From contig JADNRV010000005.1 in the NCBI GenBank assembly GCA_015499995.1, positions 434,001 through 498,000 of the forward strand: a stretch of 64,000 bases of DNA, given 5' to 3'. Below the pieces are notes generated by a model. It was not told where the DNA came from, did no database searches, and saw only the letters and a program-made list of their open reading frames with translations. Below, in pieces: positions 48,573 to 60,155 of the stretch. This stretch comes from Flammula alnicola (taxonomy: Eukaryota; Basidiomycota; Agaricomycetes; Agaricales; Strophariaceae). A program made the position numbers and the translations under genes. Position 1 is the stretch's first letter, and every line of letters starts with the position of its first letter.

Positions 48573-49451
48573 CACCCCGTCGTGTAAGATGATTCGCCCT
48601 GGGTGGACTTGAGGAGAGTCGGCTAACTATCTTCCAACAAGATAGCTGCTGTGAAGTCGCTGGTTGTCCTCGCACCCTGGAAGTAGGCAGAGAATCTGTA
48701 ATGGGAGAACTGTCGAAAGTCATCAATGCCATGAGAGAGGAACTCCGCGCACTGTTGGTGGGCTGTGCAAGAGATGCAATTCAAGTCCGCACAACCAACT
48801 GTCACTTGAGTCACTGATATCTTGGCTGCCAAGTGCTGATCAGTTGTTCTTACCTCCAACCTTCTCTTCTACTATTGTCCGATGATCGTTATTTTTCGTA
48901 TCTCCTCTACAAAGTAGTTAGCAAAAATCGATTCCATTCCATTCAGAATCAAGAACAAGTACATATTATCTACACATACATAACTTTAGCTCGTGAATAT
49001 CCATGAATACATCCTTAGCATTTAGTGCACTTTACATAGAGCATTCCAGATAAAATTTTCTAGATTTGAGGCTCGCGTCGATGCGAACTTCGGCGAGGAA
49101 TAGAATGAATTTAGACTTGTACGCCGAGCTCCAAAACCCGCAAGGAAAACCAACGCCGTTTATAAAAACGACGAGAGATTCGACATGGATTCGGTGTTGC
49201 AGCTGAAAATCCTTTGAGAGTCGAAAGTATCAACTCTTGAGTTGTGTGGAAGTATTGCTCCGGATGGCAGCAGGGATGGTGGTTAAAGATGTGGGTATGT
49301 CGGCCAGGAACTGAGTGACGATGACCATCGGGAGAGGGTATACGCATCTAATGGAAAACCAAATGCCGAGGCGGCGGTCACAAGGCCGAAGCTAGGAGGA
49401 AGGACCAAAAAATCGATAAACCAGGGGTTTCGAGAGAAGGACGAAGAGCAT
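48573..49451. other. intergenic region, no gene recognised
   Basis: About 880 bases between F-box B and the coiled-coil gene. The open frames of 70-115 codons here are extensions or shadows of the neighbours. Confidence 0.35.
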
Positions 49452-51113
49452 TCAACGATCAAGAACCTCCAACACCGACTCCAGAACGACCTTGGCTGCA
49501 GCAAAAGTCGCGCCTCCAGGATCCCTTCTCCCATCGCCCCGGTACCATTCCCATTCTCATCCTGCGGTTCCTTGCCATTCAAACCTCATTGGTGAGCGCA
49601 CTGACCCTTGTCACACACTTGAGTCCAAGCTCCATCGTTACCAATATTTTACCGTGACTTTCGCCGTAGTTTCCAAAGGCATCCACGGTCTCTCCCTCGA
49701 CAAAGCTCCCCGAGGGAGGAGCGATAGTGATTCGAACGAGGTAGACATTATGTCCTCACGTGTGACGCTCGCAAGCCGCAAGACCGACCTGAGATCCGTC
49801 GGATCTGGTCCAGATACAGACTGCGCAGCTGGGCACCTGGAGTCTGGTGTACAGACGAAGTCGGAGGCGACGTCGAGATCGTGGGCGAGGAAGACGGGCT
49901 CTGCACTGTAGGAGACGGCGCAAGCGACTGGCAGTTGGCGATCAGCAGGATGTCCGCACACCAGCGCAGAATCGTGTCGCTCAGCTCGTTGATGCTGTAG
50001 TCTGTCAACGTGGGGTATATCGCGTGGATGTGCTGGTGCGTCAGCGCTCGCCACTTCGCAGACGTCGGCTGGGGTTCGTTAGATGCATGCTGTTGTAGAT
50101 CTGCGAGAGGACTGCGTCCGATTTAGAGGGAAAGCCGATGCAAAACGACTTGAGGGCATGGGAGATGCACAGAGAAACACATCCTTGCAGGGCCAGCTGC
50201 ACGAGGAGAGGGTCTTGCGAGTGGTCTCTGCTGCGAGGATGCGCGTCATGTTGGGCCCAATACGGCGTTCGTGTCTTGCAGCACTTGCGCCAGCTTCGGG
50301 TTGGACATCGACGACGGTGCGGGCACGAAATTGCACATTTCCGTCGCCGATGCAGCGAACTGGAGAATTTCCGAATTGATGTCGTGTACGCCTGTAGGAC
50401 CTGGGCCCCCGACCAGCTGTCGATGCGTGTCATGTACGTTTCCGCGCTGCGTAAACGTGCACGATCTTCCTCCGTGCCGCCGTGCCCGTTGCTATGGCCA
50501 TTGCTCGGCCCTGTCCCTGCACTGCTGGCACTCATGGACGTCGACGCCGAGGCAGATGAAAGTGAATTACGTGAAGGCGAGCTTGAGGGAGTGCGACGTG
50601 CATCATCCTCGTGAAGATGCATGCGGTTGGAATGCATTTGTCGGGCAAGGTCGGAAGACGACATGCGCGTGTCCAGGGAGTTGCCCTGTCGGGAATACGC
50701 AGACGAGCTGACTGGTACTGCGGACCGACATCGCTGCGTCTGCGCTCGGCCATGGCTCGTTCTCTGTCCCTCTCCCTGCGCAACTTCTCGACCTCGGCCT
50801 CTCTTGCACGAAGCAGCTCGCGGGTTTCCTTTAGCGTCCTTTCAAGCATCTTGCATCGCTCCTTTAGCTGGGTAGAGTCGACATGTGCGCGAGCGAGGTC
50901 ATGCTTGCTGACATCGAGTTCGCGACGCATGGAAGTGGGCGAAAGGTTGGCGAGGGTGCTGGTGGGCGACTGACAAGCTGCATCCAACCGTTCCTTCAAC
51001 GGCGTTGTCGACGACGACTGCTCACGGGAGATTGATTGCGGAGAACGAAGAGGGGAACTTTGTGGGGAAATATAGTCGTAGGCGGTATTGAGGAAATTTA
51101 TCACCAGGGACAT
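49452..51113 (-). CDS. coiled-coil protein of an agaricomycete-expanded family, frame slips
   Basis: The minus-strand gene starts MSLVINFLNTAYDYISPQSS; a second in-frame ATG lies 27 bases upstream. A coiled coil follows: LARAHVDSTQLKERCKMLER, TLKETRELLRAREAEVEKL, RRERDRERAMAERR. A Ser/Gly-rich linker leads to the family signature DSWSGAQVLQAYNDINSEIL then QFAASATEMC, then QDPLLVQLALQGCVSLCISH, KSFCIGFPSKSDAVLSQIY, WRALTHQHIHAIYPTLTDYS, TILRWCADILLIANC and, at the end, AKVVLESVLEVLDR. This family occurs in many copies in mushroom genomes; its function is unknown to me. At least two one-base losses are seen (about 50705 and 50382) and more between 50050 and 50290. The stop at 49452 follows one probable intron near 49600. 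Confidence 0.7.
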
Positions 51114-51858
51114 GACAACACCAAACACAGCGATTATCACTACAATCAGTTCTTGTCACCAACGCCCTCTTCGCTAGATAAAAAACCCTACAAAACTTGT
51201 AGTCTCGATGTCGTGATGGAGTCGTAGGAAAAAGAGAGAAAGCGAACGGACCGGCCCATTCACGAAGGCACATGCTTCTTTATCAACACGCCGCTGCCGC
51301 GTTGTTGGCCTGTGTACGTGTGCAGGAACACCTTGGGAACACCCCAATTTCATTTGATGTCGATGCTTGACTCAAGAGGTCGTTGAACTCAGTCGCATGA
51401 AGAATGAAGAGAATGCAAAGGTCTACGATGCGGTACGTAAACGGAGGTACTATCGACAGGATGTCGGTACAGTAGTGACTTTATTCTTTCTTTCAGAGAC
51501 ATACTATATGCGCGGTGGTCAGCTTCTCAAGGAACGCTGGAAATACCGTTGGAGGTAAAACCCAGACCCTTCCTGATGCGACAACGAAAAATCCCGCGAC
51601 ATTTTGGATGTTCTTCTCGTGTATGCTGTAGGATGGCTGTCCCAATGTTGGCGATAACAAGTTCGACAAATCATACATATCTGATGATTCTTATTTTCAT
51701 CTCACGCTTTGATGAACCAGGTGCCTGATACTCATGCCCAACGTTCGTGTTGAATGTTGCGTTCAACCTCGACTCGATCCAGTCCAACCTCCTGCACCCT
51801 GTGCGGTATCTTCGAGGCGGAATTCTGCCTGCCATTGGCACTTCCGAGCTCACACCAT
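51114..51858. other. intergenic region, no gene recognised
   Basis: About 745 bases between the coiled-coil gene start and the decayed F-box copy. It includes the coiled-coil gene promoter. Confidence 0.35.
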
Positions 51859-54137
51859 GGCTAACCTTTACTCCCGAAATCTGGCTTCTCATAGCATAAT
51901 TCACTTCGAGATGGGGTCTATTCAAGCTTATAGGTCTCAATCCGTGTCAATCGTGTCTTTTTCAGTACCGTGCTCGATCTTCGATGGAAATCCTTGGAGT
52001 TTTCCAAGGCTAGTATTTCATATAATACTCTTGGCCGACTTTCGTAAGTTGCATTTTAACGAATGACCGATATTAGTTCACGTCATTTACGTAGAGACCC
52101 ATTCATTTCCAATAGGGTGGAAAGCATGCGTATTGGTTTATACTTCGAGGAAAATAACTAGTTCAAAGTGTTGAAGGCCTTCTGCAGACAGGCGAGCGAC
52201 AGTATTATTGTCCGCACCACATCCAGTCTCTTTCGTCAGACCAACTCATTCAGAAAGCGCCGCTTTCACAGACGTTATCAACACACTCATCACAATCTTG
52301 ATCAACATTCGCCAACTTAGTATCAGCACCCCATACGATCTGTCATCAATGACATATCCACTTCTACGACCTCTTCTATCGTCTTTCTTGGTGTCCTTCA
52401 TCAGTATTCTAACAAATAGCTTTTTTGCGGTTGTACAAGTGAAAAAAGCTTAAAAAAGCGTCAAAGTAACAAGTCAAAAAAGCCAGGTACCTTTTCCGAA
52501 AAAGCGGGCTATTGCTCAGATCTCTCAAATGAAATAACAAGTCAAAAAAGCTACAGAAAGCTACGAAAAGCGAAGAAAGCTACTACGGAATTTATATACA
52601 GGCTTTAAGTCACTATATGTATGAAATTATAAATCCGAGATCAAGCACGAAATTATGCGGGACTACAACAATCTATTACCTGTGCGAAAATGGTGTTGTG
52701 GAGGCCAGCGACATCATACGGGGAGACTCACCTGGTGTTCCACATCGGGCCACCGATCCTTGCCGCACCCTGTCGCGTTCTTGTTGTGTTTCGTCGCCGT
52801 TTGGCTTATTGTCAGTGACCGACAGCGGCGACGGGCAGACATGCGTGTCGTCCTGGATGCATACAGCCACGCGGCATTCTCCTAGCTTTGTGGTAAACGG
52901 AGTGGGTGCTGTCGTTGTCGTTGTCGGACGGGGACAAGTGGTGCAGAGAGGTGGACGTCGTAAGTAGGAGTGAGGTGGCAAGTTAGTGTGGACAGCGGAG
53001 CTTGAATGTTCGATCATTACAAATTGGTCCGTGCGCATATTAGCAACTATATAATCCGATCAACCATTTCCTAGGTTTCTTCGCCCATTCGGGTATTTAT
53101 CTGCCAGTATTTTTAATACGTACATAGCTTTCTGAACTTTTTCACTTTTGACTTGTGAAAACGCCGCAATAAGCTGAAAAGTGAGAAAAAGTGAAAAAGT
53201 AAATTGTAAGATTGCTGATGTTTGGCCATAATTTGCTAGGACTTTGTCTGAAAGGACAGCTCAAAGATTCTCGTATCCTGATCGGGTCCAATGCTACATT
53301 CGATTGCTGGTCTGACTGAGCCTTTGATTCAAAAAAACATCTTCAGGCTCTCTCGCCGGTGAAAAACATATCCTAGTCAGCTTTCATCAACCAGCTTAGG
53401 TTCCGCCTTCAATCTTTGTCACTCAAGTCACATTTTCCTTTCGAACTCTCCCAATCCTTCACGACATTGTCCACATTTCCCGCACTGCACACCTTCGACG
53501 TGCGTATGGCATTCAATAAGACACTCCACTATCCTGCAAGCCTCGTAAATTTCAGCGGCGAAAACTCAGATACCCTACGCAACCTTACCCTCCCCTTGAT
53601 TTCTTTCCAGTGTGTTTCTGCGAACGTTCAACTCCAGGAGGCCCTGAGCCACGGTTGGCTCCTCATTGCAGACGAAATGTGTTGGAGCGATCTGCGGTCT
53701 TTCGATATTTACCCGGTCGATTCTTTTCAACGCATGAAATCAACCTGTTTGTAAACGCCTTTAAATTATCTCAATACGACAACCTGCATATGGTGTCCTT
53801 AAATACCCGCCGACTGGATAACACATTATTTGACACATTGGCATCGAAAACTCCGTAAAGATGAGGAGTCAGGAGGAATATCTGTAAGTTTTATATTTTT
53901 GTTTTGGCAATCAAAATATTTTTCTGACCTCCCCACATAGCCAATGCTCGTGGATGATTTAAAAGGACTCAGTATACTGCTTGGAACTTGAAGGAACTCG
54001 CGGTGAAACTCCGACTGGAAGTCGAGGTGGGCGAGGTCGACCCGAATAAAATGGTCATGAATGGCCTTGGTGGGATCCCATCACTCCGTTCATTGGGAGA
54101 AAATCACCTACTACGCGGAACGCAACTCGCAATGTAA
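51859..54137 (+). pseudogene. decayed third F-box/LRR copy, inverted relative to A and B
   Basis: Plus-strand text follows paralogue A closely. The F-box exon (ATGGCTAACC at 51859; GGTCTATTCAAGCTTATAGG at 51914) has a stop after LASHS. The exon 1 donor and intron are kept (GTAAGTTGCA at about 52045), and the second exon begins DPFISNRVESMRI. The middle (53416..53754) reads SLKSHFPFEL, STFPALHTFDVRMAFNKTLH and YPASLVNFSGENSDTLRNLT, then loses frame. Near the end NTLFDTLASKTP and the final GMxGC-like TAA region at about 54135 correspond to paralogue A. Many stops and shifts plus a 750-bp insertion show it is dead. It is closer to A than to B. Confidence 0.8.
52418..53175. mobile_element. about 760-bp inverted-repeat insertion inside the F-box pseudogene
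   Basis: Homology to paralogue A breaks off at about 52411 and resumes at about 53228. The inserted piece starts AGCTTTTTTGCGG (52418) and ends CCGCAATAAGCT (53175), imperfect inverted ends. AAAAAAGCT-type motifs are repeated along the left side, including AACAAGTCAAAAAAGC twice (about 52469 and 52537), and CTTTTTCAC-like ones appear on the right. No transposase frame is present. Exact ends and any target duplication are uncertain. Confidence 0.55.
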
Positions 54138-54657
54138 CTGCAGCCTGCCATGAATCATGCATGGAAGCTGGCGCTGAACGGCTGAATACTTAATATATTG
54201 ATGCATGAATATGCCATTCCTGTCTTGTATAATTTCGTCTCAAGGCTGTGTCCTATGTATATCCTATGTACCCTCTGCCTATAAGGTCGGACATGCCAGT
54301 GGCGTAGTGGGTTAGTGCAGGTTAGTGCAAAATGAACGTGCTTATAACCTGCTCAAGGCTGCCACGAGTCGCCGGAAGTGACCCAACTGAGTTACATAGC
54401 ATCTTAGATCTTGGACATTGAGACTCTCACGGACGCCGACATGAACATATCGGTGCGGTGGCGGTCTTTCGGAGACAAAAGAGTTTAGAGAACCAATTGA
54501 GACTCGTTCGCGTACCCTAACCGGCGGGAGGCGGGAACACATCAAATCATGTCAAACTCTGTCAACCTCGTGTAAAACCTCGTGTAAAAATTTCTTTCCT
54601 CTGTACTTATACCACTATCGCTGCTCGCCGACTCTCTACACTTCTATGTGCTAGAGT
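54138..54657. other. intergenic region upstream of the Hsp70-like gene
   Basis: 520 bases without coding signal that should hold the promoter. No heat-shock element is claimed. Confidence 0.4.
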
Positions 54658-57600
54658 ATGGTGCATATGAAGCACGCAAGTGATACCCGGAAACCCTACA
54701 GTGGTTTATCTCGATCACTGGTGATTGCGATTGATGTTGGAACAACTTTTAGCGGTGTACGTATTCAATCTTGTTCTAAACTGACCTCACATTCACTGGC
54801 CCTGCAAACGTCTTCCAGGTATCCTACGCTATTCTTGAACCTGGTGAAATCCCGAAAATTCATGGGGTTACGCGGTGCGAGAAGGATGCCTCATCGATGA
54901 ACATCTGAGCTGATTTAAACCAACAGCTTTCCAGGACAAGAACATGTCGCAGGCAACTCAAAGATACCCTCCGTGATATACTACGACAAGTATGGAAGCA
55001 TTATGGCGGCAGGTGCGGAGGCTGATAGCAGTTCGATTGCTGCCCAAGCCGAGGACGAAGGTTGGATAAAGGCAGAGCTGTAGGTTCTCGTTCTGCGATA
55101 GCTGCATTGCTCTAACCACAGTTGCGTAGCTTCAAGCTTCGCCTACGACCTCGCCAGATGCAGCTCAACATGAACGGCATGCGTCTCAGCCCTCTTCCGC
55201 GAGGCAAATCTCCTGTACACGTCTTCGGCGACTATCTGGCCTATCTCTATCGTTGCACCCGCTCTTTCATCTCAGATACCCATGCGAACGGTCCATCCCT
55301 GTGGAATTCCGTCGAACCCGATATCCAGTTTGTTCTGAGCCATCCAAATGGCTGGGAAGGTCCGCAACAAACGAGAATGAGGAAGGCTGCCGTGTATGGC
55401 CACCTGGTGCCCGACACGGATGCTGGCAGGGCAAGGATCAGATTTGTGACGGAAGGAGAAGCGAGTTTGCATGCCTGTGTATTGAGTGGGCTCGCAGCAG
55501 ATGTCCTTTCCGTGGGTTATTCTTTCAGACATCCTTTCTTTCTCTGATGTCCGTTTAGAACCCTTCAAAACACGGATTCTTGATCGCAGATGCCGGGGGA
55601 GGCACTCTGGATATCAGTTCCTATGCGATCAGAGGAACATCACCTCTTGCAATGGAAGAAATCGCTCCGCCAGATTGTATATTCGCCGGCTCTGTATTTG
55701 TTAGTAGACGAGCAAGAGAGTTCCTAGAAGGTTCGTTCTTCTGCGACCACTCACAACTCTTCCCTGACGGCCCACCAGAGAAACTTAAACACTCGAAATA
55801 CGGCACGCCCGATTCGCTTGATCACATTACGCGCAAGTTTGATGAGACTACTAAGCGTCTCTTCCGCGACCGCAACGAAAATCAGTACATTCCTTTTGGA
55901 TCACCGCTCGATAAAGTGCGTACTTGCATTTTGTGGTTGATCCCTTGTAATGACCGATTGTGTAGGATTCAGCTGTGGGCATACGAAATGGGCAATTGCG
56001 ATTGTCTGGGTGAGTTTGTTTCCTTCCTGTGCAGTAGATGTGAAAACTGAATTGGACGGCAGTAACGAAGGTATGACTTTAGCCCCTGAATTCTAAGTGA
56101 ACGATGATCCAGAACATCCGCTATCGCAGTGGCGAATCTGTTTGAACCTTCAGTAGATGGTGGGTTGAATTAGTTATTGCCATCCGATTATTGAAAGCAT
56201 TCTTTTTTAATAATAGCTGCTGTGAATTGCATCAAAGCCCAAATCGACGCTTCCAACGGAATGATCAGGGTTCGTTTATTTGGCATACCAAACCATCAAT
56301 CTCACAAGCTGATGCACCGATTGCTGCCTAACAGTCCGTTTTCTTGGTAGGAGGGTATGCGGCCTCTCCATGGTTGTTTGGGTAAGCCCGAGTTTTCTTT
56401 GCACGATACCAAGGGAAGATTTAATCTGCGAAACTAGCCAACTTCAAGAACGCCTCCGACCATTGCAAATTACCGTCAGTAGGCCTGATACCCAGACGTA
56501 CGCATTACTCTTTCCCTGATTCTAGTCTCTTGCTAAATTGCCGGAAAACCAGGTCCAAGGCTGTCGCAGATGGTGCCATCGGATTCTACTGCGACCACCA
56601 CGTATCCGCGCGCATGTCCAAGTTCATGTACGGTGTCGAATTCTTGCGCGAGCTCAACATGAACGACCCGGATCACGTTGCACGCAAGGAGAAACTTTGC
56701 GAGTTGCCCTCGGGTCCCAAGTTGTTGCCAGATGCATTTGACTGTATCCTTGCGAGGGTACGCTTTTGTTTTTTCCTGTAGACGTTGGCAGGAAAGCTGA
56801 ACAGGTAAATATAGGGTGTGAAAGTCAAGGAATCGACGGTGTTCACGAGAAAGTATTGTACGGAGCTCACGAATTTGTCGATGCTCTCTGTATTCGAAGT
56901 AGAGATTTGGTGTTATAGAGGAGGAAATGTGGTCCCGAAGTGGATCAGTAGACATGATGGTGCGTTCTCATTCTCGATTTTCCACCGGACATAGGTGACA
57001 CTATTTTATTCAGATGCTTTCTCCACATTGTGCGTCGTTCAGGCGGATCTATCGCTCTTGAATGGGAGCGCGGAGCCGAAGGCTGGAAAGAATGGAAAGA
57101 AATATTGGACAATTGTCTTCTCTGTTGAGATTCACTTTGGACTCACGGAGTTCAAGGCCAGGATCAAGTGGATGGATAATGTGCGTTTCTTGTCTGTTTT
57201 TTCCCCTCTCATCGTGCTAATTAGCTTAACTTTTATGTTATTAGGGCCAAGTGAAATAGTAAGCAATTGACTATATATATGCTTATTTTCGTCTAACGCT
57301 TTCTTTAGCGGACCAGCCGTCATCGTTTACAATGAACGTGGAAGTCGCCTCGACGAAGACGATTTCGTCGACGTGTATCCTGAAGATGACTCAGCGACGT
57401 ACAACGGCGGGCGGTCTGACCGCCAGCGTTCCGAGCCAATATCTCGCTCTCGTACGCCCGTCGACCCCTATTACCCACCCGCAGGTGCAAGCAGCAGTCG
57501 CCGTACCTCCAACGCCGGCATTCCGGACGTCGCTCGTATGGAGCGCAGCGCATCCAAGGGATATTCTCCGTCGGTCGCACCTTCTCACCGCAGTGCCTAT

Positions 57601-60155
57601 TCTTCTCGGAATGACGCGAATAGAGGCAGCGACGGAGACAGGGCCGGAAGCGATTCAGAGAGAAGGAAAGGCAAGGACAAGGAAACAGAGAAAGACAAGC
57701 ATGCGCCCGAGGATAGAGACAGAGGTTTGGAGGGCCTAGTGGTGCAGCCACACCTGTCGAACGGGCTCGAAGTACCGCTAGCGCGTATGCTGCGTCGCCG
57801 ATTTCAAAGGTTCCGAGCAGCAACGGCGGAGGGCCCGAGATGTTATCGTCAGGCTGGGGCGCCGTTCCTCAGCTGGCATACCCTCTTCTCGCTCTCCGTC
57901 AATCAAACCTCAATCAAGATCGCCCTCAATCTACGGCGGAAATGGAAGTGTTGCTGGCCATGCATCTCCTCAAGACTTCACTGCTCCTCCGCGATCTGCT
58001 GTCGACGATCAGCGCCACAGCCATCTGTGGGATGCGCCACCAGCTGCTCCTCCGTCTGCTTTGGACGCCATCTTGGACCGTGCCAAATCGCCCTCTATCG
58101 AACCTCCGAAATCGCCTTATGCTGCTCCCCAGGATATGACCTACGGCCGACCTCAGTCGATTTATGGACAGCAGACGACCGATGATCGACCCAAGTCACC
58201 TTATGCTCCATCGCACGCAGATAGGCCCAAGTCTCCGTTCATGCAAGAAGCACAATCTGCTATTAACCATTCTTCACCATTTGACCGCCCTAAGAGCGGC
58301 ATCGAAGGTTCATTCTTCGGAAACGAGAGGCCCAAATCGGCGTTTGGCGACCCCCCAGCAATATTCGGAGACTCAGGGCCGGCTGCTGATGCTGGCCTCG
58401 TCGGCGCTGGGACATCCTTGTTCGGTGATGCTCCTGCTTCTGTGTTTGGTGATACTGGTGCAACTGGTGCTACCGACGGTTGGAGCTTCCCGGCGGCTAC
58501 GATCCCAACTGCAGAATCCCCGAAAACGATCAAGAGCGCCAAAAGCAAGCGTAAGAGCTCGGCGGCGGCAACTCCGACCGCCCCTGCCAGTGGCCTTGCC
58601 TCTCGAGCTTCGCCAGCTATTGGAGGCAACAAGTCACCATTCGGCAAATCTGTTGATGTTGGGATGTTTGACGAGCCTGTGGTCGCTGCTGTGGCTTCTT
58701 CATCACCTGCTCTTGGTGGTGGGCTCTGGGGTTCCAAGGCACCGTCTCCGTTCGAGAAACAGGATAAGGATAAACGCCTCAGTCCGTTAAATCCAGCTTC
58801 TCACATTCACGACGATCCTCCTGCGACGACAACTGATACATGGGGCTTCGAAAACAAGGGTGCTGGGGGTGGAGATGGCTGGAATACGGGTGGAGATGGT
58901 GATGGCTTCAATAAGGGTGGAGATGGAGATGGCTGGAATAAGGGTGGAGATGGAGATGGCTGGAATAGTGTCAGCCTGGGAGATTCTCACCCTCAGGAGA
59001 CCAAAGTACCTAGTAAGGTACCAAGCCGAGTGCCTAGCCCTGCCCCACCGACCCCTGCGGCAGAGCCGCCGTCGAGGAAGAACTCAAGGACACGACGACC
59101 ACCGGCAAGAAGAAGAAGAAGAAAGCATCAGCAGTTGCCACTCCGGCGCCGAAGTCACCTAACTTAGCAGCCCAAGAAGAGAAAGAGAAAGAAGAGGAAC
59201 GAAAGAAAGCCGATGCAGAGAGACAAGCCAAAGAAGAAAAGGAGCTGGAGGAGAAATTGGCCCAAGAGCTGGCTGACCTTGAGGCAAAGGCCGAGGCCGA
59301 CAAACAAGCGGAGGAGCAGGCGGAAAAGGACCGCAAGGAGAAGGAGGAGAAGGAGAAGGCCGCAGTTGCAGAACCTTCCTCGCTCTTTGGTAATACCACG
59401 TCTTTGTTTTCTGGTGGGCTCTTTTCTTCATCCTCACTCAACCCGCCAGACAAACCTTGGATGTCAACAGATACCGGAGGCGGAGACGATAGTTGGGGAC
59501 AGGAGGCTTGGGGGCTGGGCGCGCCAACAAAAAGAAGAAGGGGAAAACTACAACTCCTGTGGCTACAACTCCATCCAAACCATCAGCATTCGGTCTCGGT
59601 GGCGGTTGGGGCAGCTTTGGCAACACTCTGGGAGAAGATACATCTACACCGGCTGTTGCGCCGTCGCCTAAACCTTCGCCAAAGCCCCTCGACGCTGAGT
59701 CGTCAGCCCCAGTGGTTGACTTCGGTTTTACTCCGGCCAACCTTGGCTTCAGCTTTGGCGATGTGCCGAAATCAAAAACGCCATCCCGGGCACCATCGAG
59801 GGCACCATCTCCGGCTCCGGCTGCTGTCCCAGAAGAGAGTGCCGTTACTCCCGGAGCTGACGTGGGCGATTCCGCTGAGGTTGTTAGTCCTACTGAGCTC
59901 GTTAGTCCTACTGGTGAAGGAGGCGAAGGGGGCGACAACGAAGCCACAGGAGGCGCTGATGGCGAAGGCGAAGAAGAGAAGGGCGAGGAAGACGATGGGT
60001 TCGCGGCGACGACATCGAAGAAGAAGAAGAAGAAGAAGACGGGCGGTGCTACTGCCGAGGCGAACAACGACCCCGCTCCTGCGCCCAAGGAAGAAGCAGC
60101 GGACCCCGCTAGCGCTGCTGGTGGTGGAGGAAAGAAGAAGAAAAAGAAGAAGTAA
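54658..60155 (+). CDS. Hsp70/Hsp12A-like ATPase continuing into a very long disordered tail
   Basis: The N-terminal part is an actin-fold Hsp70 ATPase of the Hsp12A-like kind: phosphate-1 loop SLVIAIDVGTTFSGVSYAIL, phosphate-2 loop HGFLIADAGGGTLDISSYAI, adenosine loop SVFLVGGYAASPWLF. It continues through GAIGFYCDHHVSARMSKFMY and ends FGLTEFKARIKWMDNGQVKY-GPAVIVY. The 14-nt exon 57245..57258 joins the last two parts. There is no stop after this; the same frame runs on through DEDDFVDVYPEDDSATYNGG into a tail of roughly 900 residues. The tail has Ser/Arg/Pro-rich text, RPKSPY/RPKSPF repeats, a Gly-Asp-Trp minisatellite (58865..58969), a Glu/Lys/Ala coiled coil (about 59180-59370) and a poly-Lys end. 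One-base slips are needed at several points (about 56010, 57740-57850, 59075 and 59498). A two-gene reading with a missed boundary near 57330 is possible. Confidence 0.75.
58865..58969 (+). repeat. in-frame 27-bp minisatellite, about four units
   Basis: Units of GGTGGAGATGGAGATGGCTG plus AATAAG-like ends encode GGDGDGWNK repeats inside the disordered tail of the Hsp70-like gene. The first unit is 24 bases and the rest are 27. Confidence 0.9.

Noticed and set aside
48388..48732. Longer first exon of F-box B starting at 48732
   Set aside because: The upstream 50 codons are unlike an F-box protein start, whereas ATG at 48572 gives MIEIPPEIWL, which matches the family.
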